Assembly: GCF_026213295.1 (NCBI RefSeq)
Contig: NC_079419.1
Location: 10,794,300-10,858,299, forward strand
Direction: 5' to 3'
DNA length: 64,000 bases
Origin: Gadus chalcogrammus
Lineage: Eukaryota > Chordata > Actinopteri > Gadiformes > Gadidae
The position numbers were made by a program, and so were the translations under genes. Of the stretch, positions 29,645 to 39,202 are shown piece by piece. A model generated the notes under the pieces. That model worked only from the letters and a program-made list of their open reading frames with translations. It was not told where the DNA came from and ran no database searches. Each line of letters starts with the position of its first letter. Within the stretch, counting starts at the first letter, position 1.

Positions 29645-31285
29645 CTACAAGTTTCGTAGGTAGCAGAACTCTGCAGTGCCTCCAGTTCTTAGACCAACCA
29701 GCCAGAGTCCATCCAGCCAAAGTCCAGCATAGAGGGGCTTTGTGAATGTGGTCTTGACCTTGTGGAGCAGAGTCATGGTGTCAGAGATGCTGTAGAAACA
29801 GAGAGTGCCGGAGCTGTAGTCCAGATACACCCCTACTCTGGAGGGAGGAGGGCCTAGGATACGAATGGGGATTCTGTCATGTTGAAATTGTACAGTATTC
29901 GGCTGAATAATCAAAGCCCAAGATTGGCTGTCTTTTCCAAACCCTTGATGATCCCATGAGCTGTCCTTGTATCCCACGTTGATAGTGACAAACCCTTTCC
30001 ACTTCACCTCCCAGTAATGCCGTCCAGTCAGACTCTCTTTACTCCGACACCCCCCTGCTGTCCCGCCTCGTTGTGTTACTCCTCGTTCACCTGAAGTCAG
30101 AAGTAGGCGAGTGGTGCTTGGGTCAATGCTCAATTCACATGAATATGTTAATAATTGTGCTCTGGTGTGCAGCTGTTCAGAGGGTAAGACTTCCACCGGA
30201 GCCTCTGTTAGTGAAAGCTGGGCGCTGTTGTCTTTGAGAAATAGTGCCAGTTTATCCTTCATCTCTGCGAGAGCCACAGTTCCGTTGTTGAAGCGCTGTG
30301 TTGTACGGACGTCTCTGGTGGGTCGGGCTGTGGACCTCCTGATAGAATAGTTCCAGGGGTATTTCTGTAGAAAGGTGATGTGACTCTGTGTCTGGGAGAG
30401 ACGATCCAGGTCAGCTCCACTCCCCTTCATCTGGACCAGCTCCTGCTCCAGGCTCTTCCTCAGGTCCCGGACCCGCTTGAGTCCAGCTTCCTGCTCAGTC
30501 CTAGTCTCTGCTGTGACTTCAGACCTCCGTCTCTCAACGGAACGGATAAGGTCAACAAACATCTCATCAGCACGTCCAACTGCTTCATCAGCAAACCGGT
30601 TGATGGAGACCATCTCCTGTTGAAGAACCTCAAGGTCTTGTTCAACCTCCTTGACTCTTGCCTGTGTAGCTCTCTGATATCCGCTGAGCTCCTTCTGACG
30701 TTCATTTCTCTCAGCTTCGGCTGAAACTGTGTCGTGGCTTCTGTGTTCATCAAGGAAACACAAATGACAGATAGCTTGTCGGTCTTGGCGGCAAAAAATA
30801 TTCATGACCTCGTTGTGACGGGGGCAGATGTTGTCCTGAAGGTCGGCTGCTGGTTCCACCAGCTTGTGTCTCTTCAACCCAGCGACTAGATAGTGACTCT
30901 GGAGGTGATCCTCACAGTAAGAAACCAGACACACCAGACAGGTCTTGATGGCCTTCATCTTCCTCCCCGTACAGACATCACAGCCCACGTCTTCAGGTCC
31001 ATCATAGCAGTGGTCAGGGGGAGTGTCTTGCAGTTGTGTTCTCTTGAGATCCTCCATGACATCGGCTAGAACGGTGTTCTTTACCACAGCTGGTCTTGTT
31101 TTGAAGGTCTGTCTGCACTGGGGACAGCTGTAGACTCCCTTCAAAGCCTGATTGTCCCAGTGTTGTCTGATACAGTCCAAACAGTAGCTGTGGCCACAAG
31201 CGAGAGTCCCTGGATTACACAGCAGATCCAGACATATTGAACAGCAGTATCTGTCCCGGTCCAGGAGAGACTTTTGCTGCGCCAT
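29645..31285 (-). CDS. TRIM E3 ubiquitin ligase-like protein, copy 1, single exon, 546 aa
   Basis: Probable cytosolic RING-type E3 ubiquitin ligase of the large fish TRIM family (TRIM16/25-like or finTRIM-like; orthology not claimed). RING at residues 15-55 (C-x2-C ... CGHSYC..C ... CPQC). B-box 1 lies about 105-140 (CDVCTGRKMKAIKTCLVC). B-box 2 lies about 158-198 (CPRHNEVMNIFC, CHLCFLDEH). A long heptad-rich coiled coil follows to about 300. The PRY-SPRY domain spans about 375-546 (LTGRHYWEVKW, RVGVYLDYSSGTLCFYS). The start is the ATG at 31283-31285 (MAQQ), as in the three paralogues; an in-frame extension upstream has no ATG. The frame is fully open and intronless. Copies 2-4 follow on the same strand. 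With a full coiled-coil/SPRY linker and no lesion, this is the best-preserved copy. Confidence 0.92.
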   Translation of the reverse strand: MAQQKSLLDRDRYCCSICLDLLCNPGTLACGHSYCLDCIRQHWDNQALKGVYSCPQCRQTFKTRPAVVKNTVLADVMEDLKRTQLQDTPPDHCYDGPEDVGCDVCTGRKMKAIKTCLVCLVSYCEDHLQSHYLVAGLKRHKLVEPAADLQDNICPRHNEVMNIFCRQDRQAICHLCFLDEHRSHDTVSAEAERNERQKELSGYQRATQARVKEVEQDLEVLQQEMVSINRFADEAVGRADEMFVDLIRSVERRRSEVTAETRTEQEAGLKRVRDLRKSLEQELVQMKGSGADLDRLSQTQSHITFLQKYPWNYSIRRSTARPTRDVRTTQRFNNGTVALAEMKDKLALFLKDNSAQLSLTEAPVEVLPSEQLHTRAQLLTYSCELSIDPSTTRLLLTSGERGVTQRGGTAGGCRSKESLTGRHYWEVKWKGFVTINVGYKDSSWDHQGFGKDSQSWALIIQPNTVQFQHDRIPIRILGPPPSRVGVYLDYSSGTLCFYSISDTMTLLHKVKTTFTKPLYAGLWLDGLWLVGLRTGGTAEFCYLRNL

Positions 31286-31440
31286 TGCACTTCCATCAGC
31301 AGCCAATGACTGAATGTTGACTGACTGTAAGTTTTGACTCCCCTGTAATTCCTGCTCATAAACTTCACTTCCTTATCTGAAACACCCAGCTCCCAGCTTG
31401 TAAACCAACCCCAGAGTCTGAGTGTTGTGGAAGTTCAGAC
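31286..31440 (-). promoter_or_regulatory. Shared 5' flank/promoter of TRIM copy 1
   Basis: The minus strand upstream of the ATG carries GGAATTACAGGGGAGTCAAA, homologous to the flanks of copies 2-4. At this place copies 3 and 4 have a TATA word (TTTATAGGGG, ATTATAGGGG) about 55-60 bases before the ATG. In copy 1 the TATA word has become TTACAG. Confidence 0.5.
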
Positions 31441-31579
31441 TCATAGCTAGCTCAAAGTTCAGAGAGATTAAACATGAAATAGTTCATGTTCATAGTTCAA
31501 CATTTGGAATTTGAACTAAGTTCACAGTCCCAGAAAACGAACGTTCGTGTTAATTTCTTATTCTTTTATATTATTTTCC

Positions 31580-31745
31580 CTTCTTAACCTACTCACCCTT
31601 CTTACCCTACTCACCCTTCTTACCCTACTCACCCTTCTTACCCTACTCACCCTTCTTACCCTACTCACCCTTCTAACCTATCTCACCCTTCTCCCCCTCC
31701 TTACCCTCTTCACCCTTCTCACCCTTCTTACCCTTCTTACTCAAC
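31580..31745. repeat. 21-bp tandem repeat CTTACCCTACTCACCCTTCTT
   Basis: About seven units based on CCTACTCACCCTTCTTAC between duplication units 1 and 2. Confidence 0.9.
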
Positions 31746-32829
31746 TTTCTTGTAATGATCGTCATTAAGTCGTGATTATTTCACCAGACTGGTCGGATGC
31801 TTGGCTTCAATGTCTTTTTAGATCCGTTGCCGATATGACTGACGGTCTGAGTCATTTCCTCAGACCCGGCGGGCACAATTTGAATAAAAACAAGTGTTTT
31901 TTACCGTTCAGTGTTGGCTACGTTGTTGTTATTGTTTTAAGCAGACATGCTGGCAGCTGGTAAACAGTCTGTGAGCGTCCTTCAGTATCACAAGAACGAA
32001 TGACGCTCACCCACACGTTCAGCTGCTAACATCTCCGTTCAATAGCTGCTAACAGGGTTAGTGGCTACTGAACAGACCCGTTAGAACTCCTCCTGGAGCC
32101 TCTAGCAGAGGACTGGCTGAAGCCAAAGTACAAACAACCAGGAGAGGCTGAGCCAACGCTTAGATTGCACTGCTGCATCTCAACCTTTAGACTCACTGCA
32201 GATGATCAAAACATTTTATTGTCCAATATCCTAATTAATACAATACTCTGTTAACTGATATGAACGGTCACAAACTGTAAAGTAGCATCATTTTAAAGCA
32301 TGAGATGAATTTAAGAAAATGAAATTACAGATGTTTAGGATTTAATCTTTATTGCTGCTATTTATGCAATTTAACTTATCAAATGCTAGGGAAATAATGA
32401 CAATCCTCATCCAAACCAATATACAATGAATGGCTCAATTTGCTTTGTTTTCGTATTATCATTTAAAAATATTTCCATTTCTATTATCAAGTCATTCAAT
32501 GTAATAATTCATTAGGATCCAAGCTAAGGCAGGCTCCTGGCTCGCGCTGCTGGTATGAAATGCTTGCCCTGGTTGCAGCTTTCACTACACAGCAGCAGGA
32601 GTTGGTTGGGCTTCAAGTGCCGAGAAAGCTTGTACACAACCCAAACCCTGTCTGGACTCATGTGGTATGAGCCTGTAACCCATTACCTGGAAGACGATAG
32701 GATAGGGGAGAGGACTAACAAACCAACTCCAAAACTCCAGAAACCAGAAATGGTGGAAGGTTGGGCTTGGGGCTAGCAACCCCAACTTGCAAAATCCTAC
32801 ATGCTACAGAAACGTGGATGAAAACTAAA

Positions 32830-33380
32830 AAAATCCCAAAGTCTTGGAGAGGAAGACTCTTCAGCGTCCCAAGCTAAAGAAACAATGACGACGCATGTGG
32901 AAAACCGCAAGGAGACAGTGCGTCCGAAGCTTCTTCTGACCCCTAGACAACCCACCACCATGGCAACATGGAACGTGAGGACCATGTATGCAGGAGGAAA
33001 GACAGCAGTGATAGCAGAGGAGATGAGGAGGTACAATCTATCCTTGGTCTGGGTGAAACCAGATGGCTTCAGACAGGGCAGGTCAAGCTGGCAAGCAGAG
33101 AGTCCATACTGTTCCCCCGGGAACCCAGATGACTCTGCACCACATAAAGAGGGAGTAGCATTCATGCTTTCCACACACTCAGAAGAAAAAGCAAATCAAT
33201 TACAAAGCAGGCCCTGACATGGAACCCACAAGGCAAGAGAAAGAGGGGAAGACCTAGAGCCACCTGGAGAAGAACCACAGGGCAGGAGATGAAGACGAAA
33301 GGGCAGACATGGCATCAGAAGGCACAAGACCAAAGAGGATGGAGGGGTTTCATCGATGGCCTATGTTTCCTATACAGCAA
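32830..33380 (+). mobile_element. RTE-like LINE fragment with large internal deletion
   Basis: The frame 32885-33217 has the endonuclease start motif ATWNVRTMYAGGK of an APE-type LINE. It then jumps to a C-terminal piece (RGRPRATWRRTT, then GWRGFIDGLCF in the next stretch) with the reverse transcriptase missing. Read as an internally deleted, dead copy that landed in the 3' flank of TRIM copy 2. Confidence 0.65.
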
Positions 33381-33896
33381 AACCAGATGACATAACTGAT
33401 AAACCTCCCGTTGTGATATGAACCATATTTAAAGTCATCTCACCAGGAAACCATTGTGGCTGGAATGATGGCAGCTGTATTCATCCTAAATGGTTGTCGG
33501 GAGTAGAGCTGTTAGCTTTAACATGTGCAGCCATCATAAGACACAGGAGGAATCTATCGATTTAACAGCCCTATGCTCAGCTCGAGAGACCCGCGGTGAC
33601 GTGTACAACTCGTACCAGAAACTCATTTAAGAGTCACCCAAAGACACTCCAACATGCACCAAGGCCTTTATCATCCCACAGACTAAAAGACAATACACAT
33701 TTAATAATATACGGTCCTGTGTGTATTCATTAACTGACTACTGGACTCAAACCTGTACATGAATTATTCAATAGTCAGAATTGTTGACTCTCTGACCTGA
33801 TTCCCCAAAAAATCGGTGTGATGTGTTAACCTATAGCTGTAGAGGGTAACACTGTGTTTATAACTGCATCATGTGTTAACCTATAGCTGCTGAGGG

Positions 33897-34390
33897 TGTT
33901 CGATTTCAGCTTATTTCTAAACTTTTCGTATAGACTCTGCGTTGTGTATTTTCCGTCGTAGTAGTAATTCTTGAAGTCGTAATCAAAGCAACTTGACAGG
34001 TTGGATAAGAGGGTTGAATAAATGGTTTATTCCAGGATGTAATACAGCGAGATACAGACTTAGGTTGAATAATCGATAGTTTTCGCGGTTGAGGAGCAGT
34101 TTCGAGCCGTGTTCCTTGGCTGTCGATCCATCTTCTCACCGAACCAAAGGGTTAGGGCGAGTATTGTAATAAAGAAACTTGAATAACAAGAGAACAGAAG
34201 CACTCCCACCCTTGATAAGGTATATGGCCCTGGGTATGTCCCAGACGACCAGGTTGGTTCATCCTTGTTGAGACGTATCAAATGGCGAAATGTTGGAAAT
34301 AACACCTTGTATCAGTGTGAGAGGCACTGGCCTGTTTCTAGACTAGAAACGTGAACACAGAGAGACACTAAAATACACCAACATTCTACA
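33897..34390 (-). mobile_element. Putative LTR (494 bp) of an endogenous retrovirus-like element
   Basis: Read on the minus strand, the block begins TGTAGAATGTTGG after a purine tract (GTGGGAAGAA) and ends ...CGAACA. A polyadenylation word (GGAATAAACC) is inside. TG...CA ends plus the upstream purine tract suggest a 3' LTR. About 34391-35405 would then be the adjoining internal remnant. A frame at 34853-35056 might be an envelope fragment, but I cannot support that. The whole block interrupts a tandem repeat shared with other units. Confidence 0.45.
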
Positions 34391-35539
34391 TTCTTCCCAC
34401 GTGATTATATTAAAGGTAGTCTAAAGATCACCCTTAAAATGAGAATTCAGTGTATCTACTGGTAAACAATTAACTAAATCAATAAGAAAGCATAAAAGGC
34501 AATAGTAAACATAAAGGTATACTCATCATACACAAGTAAACCAGGTGTAGGCTACTATAATAAACAAAATAACAAACTCATTAGGTTGCTCATGATTAAA
34601 CCAAAACAGATTTGGACTATCTGAGAAAACATAGACCCACCCAACCCACTTAGCAATTATCCCAAAGACCAACCAGCGTTTCCGACTTCAGCCTAGCCAG
34701 ATTATCAACAATGTCATGTACATAATTAGACACATTCGTAGACGCATCGGGGACGTATGTGCCACATCTCTGGTGTAAATTGCGCTCGATAAAGAAACAG
34801 TACCCTCCAAGATGCTCAGCAAGGAAGTCCGATAGATACTGATGTTGTTAAATCATTGTTCTAAGCCACGATTAAAGTCAGTCAGGCCATGCCTGGAAGC
34901 GTTCGCTATAGCGTCAATAATATGGACAAAATCTTTAATCTCATCAAGAGCAACTGTGACACCATAGTGTGGAATGATAGCAGAAAAAACTCTGAGTTGG
35001 AGTAGCAACTGGAAAATTCTGATGGAATAAATCACGCTTAGATCTAATGGTAGCATTAACCTTCAAATGTTTCTCTGACATAATATCAAAAGCCGGCACT
35101 ACATAGGCAACTTAACATGATCCCTCCAATTAGGAGGCAGATATGAATAAGCGTCCTGTCCACACACCAACATGGTCCCATTTACCGCAGTCAAGGCACA
35201 GCACCAGGCACGCAGGTTAATAAAGAGTAGGGGGACATTTATTCTTATTCTTTATTCTTTTCTGACATGGAAACCTGTTCCTGGCCCACAATGGCTGAAT
35301 ATGAACACACACTCTTACCCATATCCCGCCCCTTGCCTTCCTTGGTCCAACAAATGACACCCTGGCCTTAGGAGCATAGCTAAATTTGATCTTAATTGGG
35401 GGTTAACCTAACACTGTTAACCTATAGTAGAGGGTAACACTTTTAACCTATAGCTGTAGAGGGTAACACTTTGTATACAACACTGCATCATCTGTTAACC
35501 TATAGCTGGAGAGGGTAACACTATGTTTATAACGCTGCA

Positions 35540-37078
35540 TCATGTGTGCAGAGGATAGCAGAACTCTGCAGTGCCTACAGCTGTTAGTCCATCCAGCCGA
35601 AGTCCAGCGTAGAGGGGCTGTGTGAATGTGGTCTGGACCCCTTGGAGCAGAGTCATGGTGTCAGAGATGCTGTAGAAACAGAGAGTACCGGCCCTGTAGT
35701 CCAGGTACACCCCCACTCTGGAGGGAGGAGGGCCTGGGATAAGAGTGGTGATTCCGTTATGTTGAAATTGAACAGCATTCAGCCGAATAATCAGAGCCCA
35801 AGATTGGCTGTCTTTTCCAAACCCTTGATGAATCCATGAGCTGTCCTTGTATCCCACAGTGATAGCGACAAACCCTGCTCTCCACTTCACCTCCCAGTAG
35901 TGACGTCCAGTCAGAATCTCTTTACTCCGACACCCCCCTGCTGTCCCAGCTTGTTTAAACACTCCTCTGTTACTCTGAGTCAGAAGCAGGCGAGTTGTGC
36001 TTGGGTCGATGCCCATTTCACATGAATATGTTAAGAATTGTGCTCTGGTGTGCGGCTGTTCTGGGGGTAACACTTCCTCTGCTAGTGAAATGTGGGTGCT
36101 GTTGTCTTTGGTGGGTCGGCGTGTGGACCTCCTGATAGAATTGTTCCAGGGGTATTTCTGTAGAAAGGTGACGTGACTCTGGGTCTGGGAGAGACGAGCC
36201 AGGTCATCTCCACTCCTCTTCATCTGGACCAGCTCCTGCTCCAGGTTCTTCCTCAGGTCCTGGACCCACTTCAGTCCAGCTTTCTGCTCGGTCCTGGTCT
36301 CTTCTATGACTTCAGACCTTCGTCTCTCAATGGAACGGATATGATCAGCAGAGATCTCATCAGCACGTTTCACTGCTTCATCAGCAGACCGGTTGATGGA
36401 GTCCATCTCCTGTTGAAGAACCTCAAGTTCTTGTTCAACCTCCTTGACTCTTGCCTGTGTAGCTCTCTGATGCCCGCTGAGCTCCTTCTGACGTTCATTT
36501 CTTTCAGCTTCGGCTGAAACTGTGTCGTGGCTTCTGTGTTCTTCAATGGAACACAAATGACAGATAGCTTGTTGATCCTGACGGCAGAAAACATTCATGA
36601 CCTCGTTGTGACGGGGGCAGATGTTGTTCTGAAGGTCTGCTGTAGGTTCCACCAGCTTGTGTCTCTTCAACCCAGCGACTAGATAGTGACTCTGGAGGTG
36701 CTCCTCACAGTAAGAAACCAGACACACCAGACAGGTCTTGGTGGCCTTCATCTTCCTCCCCGTACAGACATCACAGCCCACGTCTTCGGGTCCAGCATAG
36801 CAGTGGTCAGGGGGAGTGTCTCGCAGTCGTGTCCTCTTGAGATCCTCCATGACATCGGCTAGAATGGTGTTCTTTACCAGAGCTGGTCTTCTTTCGAAGG
36901 TCTGTCTGCACTGGGGACAGCTGTAGACTCCCCTCAAAGCCTGATTGTCCCAGTGTTGTCTGATACAGTCCAAACAGTAGCTGTGGCCACAAGTGAGAGT
37001 CCCTGGATTACACAGCTGCTCCAGACAGATTGAACAGCAGTATCTGTCCCGGTCCAGCGGAGAGTTTTGCTGCGCCAT
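35540..37078 (-). CDS. TRIM E3 ubiquitin ligase-like protein, copy 2, single exon, 512 aa
   Basis: Same architecture as copy 1. RING from C15 (CSICLEQLCNPG, CGHSYCLDC, CPQCRQTF), two B-boxes (CDVCTGRKMKATKTCLVC; CPRHNEVMNVFC), coiled coil, PRY-SPRY (LTGRHYWEVKWRAG, RVGVYLDYRAGTLCFYS). It is open from the ATG at 37078 to the stop. Compared with copy 1 it lacks about 30 residues at the coiled-coil/SPRY junction: the segment after RRPTKD is joined directly to NSTHISLAEEVLPPEQ, in frame, with a further three missing. The stretch lost in copies 1, 3 and 4 terms contains MKDKLALFLKD. The RING and SPRY are intact, so it could still be functional with a shortened linker. Confidence 0.9.
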   Translation of the reverse strand: MAQQNSPLDRDRYCCSICLEQLCNPGTLTCGHSYCLDCIRQHWDNQALRGVYSCPQCRQTFERRPALVKNTILADVMEDLKRTRLRDTPPDHCYAGPEDVGCDVCTGRKMKATKTCLVCLVSYCEEHLQSHYLVAGLKRHKLVEPTADLQNNICPRHNEVMNVFCRQDQQAICHLCSIEEHRSHDTVSAEAERNERQKELSGHQRATQARVKEVEQELEVLQQEMDSINRSADEAVKRADEISADHIRSIERRRSEVIEETRTEQKAGLKWVQDLRKNLEQELVQMKRSGDDLARLSQTQSHVTFLQKYPWNNSIRRSTRRPTKDNSTHISLAEEVLPPEQPHTRAQFLTYSCEMGIDPSTTRLLLTQSNRGVFKQAGTAGGCRSKEILTGRHYWEVKWRAGFVAITVGYKDSSWIHQGFGKDSQSWALIIRLNAVQFQHNGITTLIPGPPPSRVGVYLDYRAGTLCFYSISDTMTLLQGVQTTFTQPLYAGLRLDGLTAVGTAEFCYPLHT

Positions 37079-37250
37079 TTCGCTACCAACAGCAGCTAAA
37101 CTCTGACTGTTAAAGTTGTGAGTCCCCTGATATTCCTGCTCATCTACTTCACATTCCTTTTCTGACGCACCCAGCTCCCAGCAGGTTAACTTAACCTAGA
37201 GTTTGGTACAGAGCTATTGTTCTAGAACAAGGAAGTAGATTATACTGTGT
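37079..37250 (-). promoter_or_regulatory. Shared 5' flank/promoter of TRIM copy 2
   Basis: Homologous to the other three upstream flanks (GGAATATCAGGGGACTCACA on the minus strand, then AGCTGGGTGCGTC further up). The TATA word of copies 3 and 4 is changed here. Confidence 0.45.
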
Positions 37251-37329
37251 GCTAAAGAATGCTCCTGTCATCTGTGCATCTGGTTATAGGATAACGTCAA
37301 ATAACTTGTTTTGATTAGATATAGAATAA

Positions 37330-38060
37330 TATCCCACACTCATCACTCATCTTCAAACCGCTTATCCGGGGTCGGGTCGCGGGGGCAGTAGCTCCAGCTG
37401 GGGGCCTCAGACTTCCCTTTCCTGGGCCCCATTGACAAGCTCTGTTGGGGGGATCCCGAGGCTGCTCCAATTCTCTGGCCAATCTCGCGCTCCGTCGTCC
37501 CCTCACTCACGAAGAAGACCCCGAGGTACTTGAACTCCTTCACTTGAGCTAAGCACTCATTTCCTACCCGGAGTAGGCAAACCACCGGATTCCTGCTGAG
37601 AGTCATGGCCTCAGATTTAGCGCAGCTGATCCTCATCCCAGCCGCTTCACACTTGGCTGCGAGCCGATCCAGTGAGTGCAAGAATGCGGACACAGCTCTA
37701 GCTTTGGGAGTACAGAGATTGGATCGCTTAACCGCATTGTTCCTCTTCAATCTGAGGTCCAACGATCGGCCAAACCCTCCTTTCACGTACCTTGGAGCAG
37801 ACTTTACCAGGGCAATTGTAATTGGCACACACTCTCTGGTCCCCCTATTTGAACAGGGGAACCACCTTCAGACGGGGGCACAGGGCTTCCTCCGGGCACG
37901 GCCTCTGCTCCTCTCCCGATTTTCCATGGGGTGTTTTGAACAATTCTACGTCTGGCCCCTCACCTGAGACAACTCCGCCATGGGAGACCCTACCAGGAGC
38001 ACAAGGCTCCAGACAACACAGACCTCCGGTTCACAGGGACAAGCAAACCTCTCCACCACA
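37330..38060 (-). mobile_element. LINE reverse-transcriptase relic upstream of TRIM copy 2
   Basis: Minus-strand frame 37343-37828 reads LDRLAAKCEAAGMRISCAKS, then LRVGNECLAQVKEFKYLGVF and TEREIGQRIGAAS. These are the thumb/C-terminal motifs of an abundant fish non-LTR retrotransposon. Related relics sit at the same place upstream of copies 3 and 4. Confidence 0.8.
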
Positions 38061-38689
38061 ATAAGGTGAGGGTTTCCAGAGAGGTATAGATATAGAAGAA
38101 TATATGCTAAAATAGTATTTCACAGAGCCATATCAATGGTGGCTGCAAATACCAAGTTTTAGCGAGTCTGAGTACAAAGGAGGCTATTTTCTTTTAAAGT
38201 TCACTTTTTGTTAAATTTTTTGGAATACAAAACAAAACTAAAATTCATTTTCTACGATTATTTTCATTCAGAACTAAAGCTTGCCATTAAACTCTTGAAA
38301 AAAATCAGTTAAATTAAAGTTTACCAGTATAAAGAGTCGAAAAGGATCCGGTAAATAACCCATGAAAGCACTACAACTTAATCTTACTACTATAATAGCT
38401 GGCCTGTTGGACATGTAGCTCCGCACTTGGTCCACTGTGCATGTGCAAAGCAGCCTGAAGCTCACAAACACACAGCACGCACGCACACACGTGCACAAGC
38501 ACGCACACACCGCATACACACAAACCGCGCACACGCGCACGCACACACACGCGTGCAGACGCGGAAGTTGCAAGACAACAGCAGGATCAAGATAACGGCC
38601 ACGCCGTCGACAAACTCTCCCAGGTGAGACGTTTAGTCTGTAGATTAGGCTACACTTTGTTGCTAAACGTTATTTATTTTAAAATATTA

Positions 38690-39190
38690 CTCGCTGCGGT
38701 GGTTTGTGTTACCGTTGGCCCGTATTGGTTTGTGTTACCGTTGGGCCGCGGTGGTTTGTGTCACCGTTGGGCCGCGGTGGCTTGTGTTACCGTTGGGCCG
38801 CGGTGGTTTGTGTTACCGTTGGGCCGCGGTGGTTTGTGTTACCGTTGGGCCGCGGTGGTTTGTGTTACCGTTGGGCCGCGGTGGTTTGTGTCACCGTTGG
38901 GCCGCGGTGGTTTGTGTCACCGTTGGGCCGCGGTGGTTTGTGTTACCGTTGGGCCGCGGTGGTTTGTGTTACCGTTGGGCCGCGGTGGTTTGTGTTACCG
39001 TTGGGCCGCGGTGGTTTGTGTTACCGTTGGGCTGTGGTGGTTTGTGTTAACGTTGGGCTGCGGTGGCTTGTGTTAACGTTGGGCCGTGGTGGCTTGTGTC
39101 ACCGTTGGGCCGTGGTGGCTTGTGTTACCGTTGGGCCGTGGTGGCTTGTGTTACCGTTGGGCCGTGGTGGCTAGTGTTACTGAGGCCCAA
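38690..39190. repeat. Minisatellite, 26-bp CGCGGTGGTTTGTGTTACCG type, about 18 copies
   Basis: Very uniform 26-bp units (CGCGGTGGTTTGTGTTACCG plus TTGGGC). Because 26 is not a multiple of three, the three plus frames each give the same rotating 26-residue pattern (WFVLPLGRGGLCYRW), an artefact. The array ends at the insertion point of the hAT element. A single inverted unit (CCCAACGGTAACACAAA) lies right at the junction. Confidence 0.95.
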
Positions 39191-39202
39191 CGGTAACACA
39201 AA

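Larger units (their letters stand above)
32050..35539 (-). other. 3' flank of TRIM copy 2 (duplication unit 2) with insertions
   Basis: 32090-32520 matches 27150-27600 (CCTCTAGCAGAGGACTGGCT, TTTTATTGTCCAATATC, AGGATCCAAGCTAAGGCAG). 33380-33900 matches the corresponding part of units 1 and 4. Two mobile-element remnants interrupt it: an RTE-like LINE piece at about 32830-33380 and an LTR element at 33897-35405. Tandem CTATAGCTGTAGAGGGTAAC units flank the latter. Confidence 0.7.

Noticed and set aside
34853..35056. 67-codon minus frame as a retroviral envelope gene
   Set aside because: Position next to a putative LTR is suggestive, but the fragment has no motif I can name, so no gene is called.
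38624..39174. Three overlapping frames rich in WFVLPLGRGGLCYRW
   Set aside because: All come from one 26-bp repeat read in rotating frames. Not a protein family.
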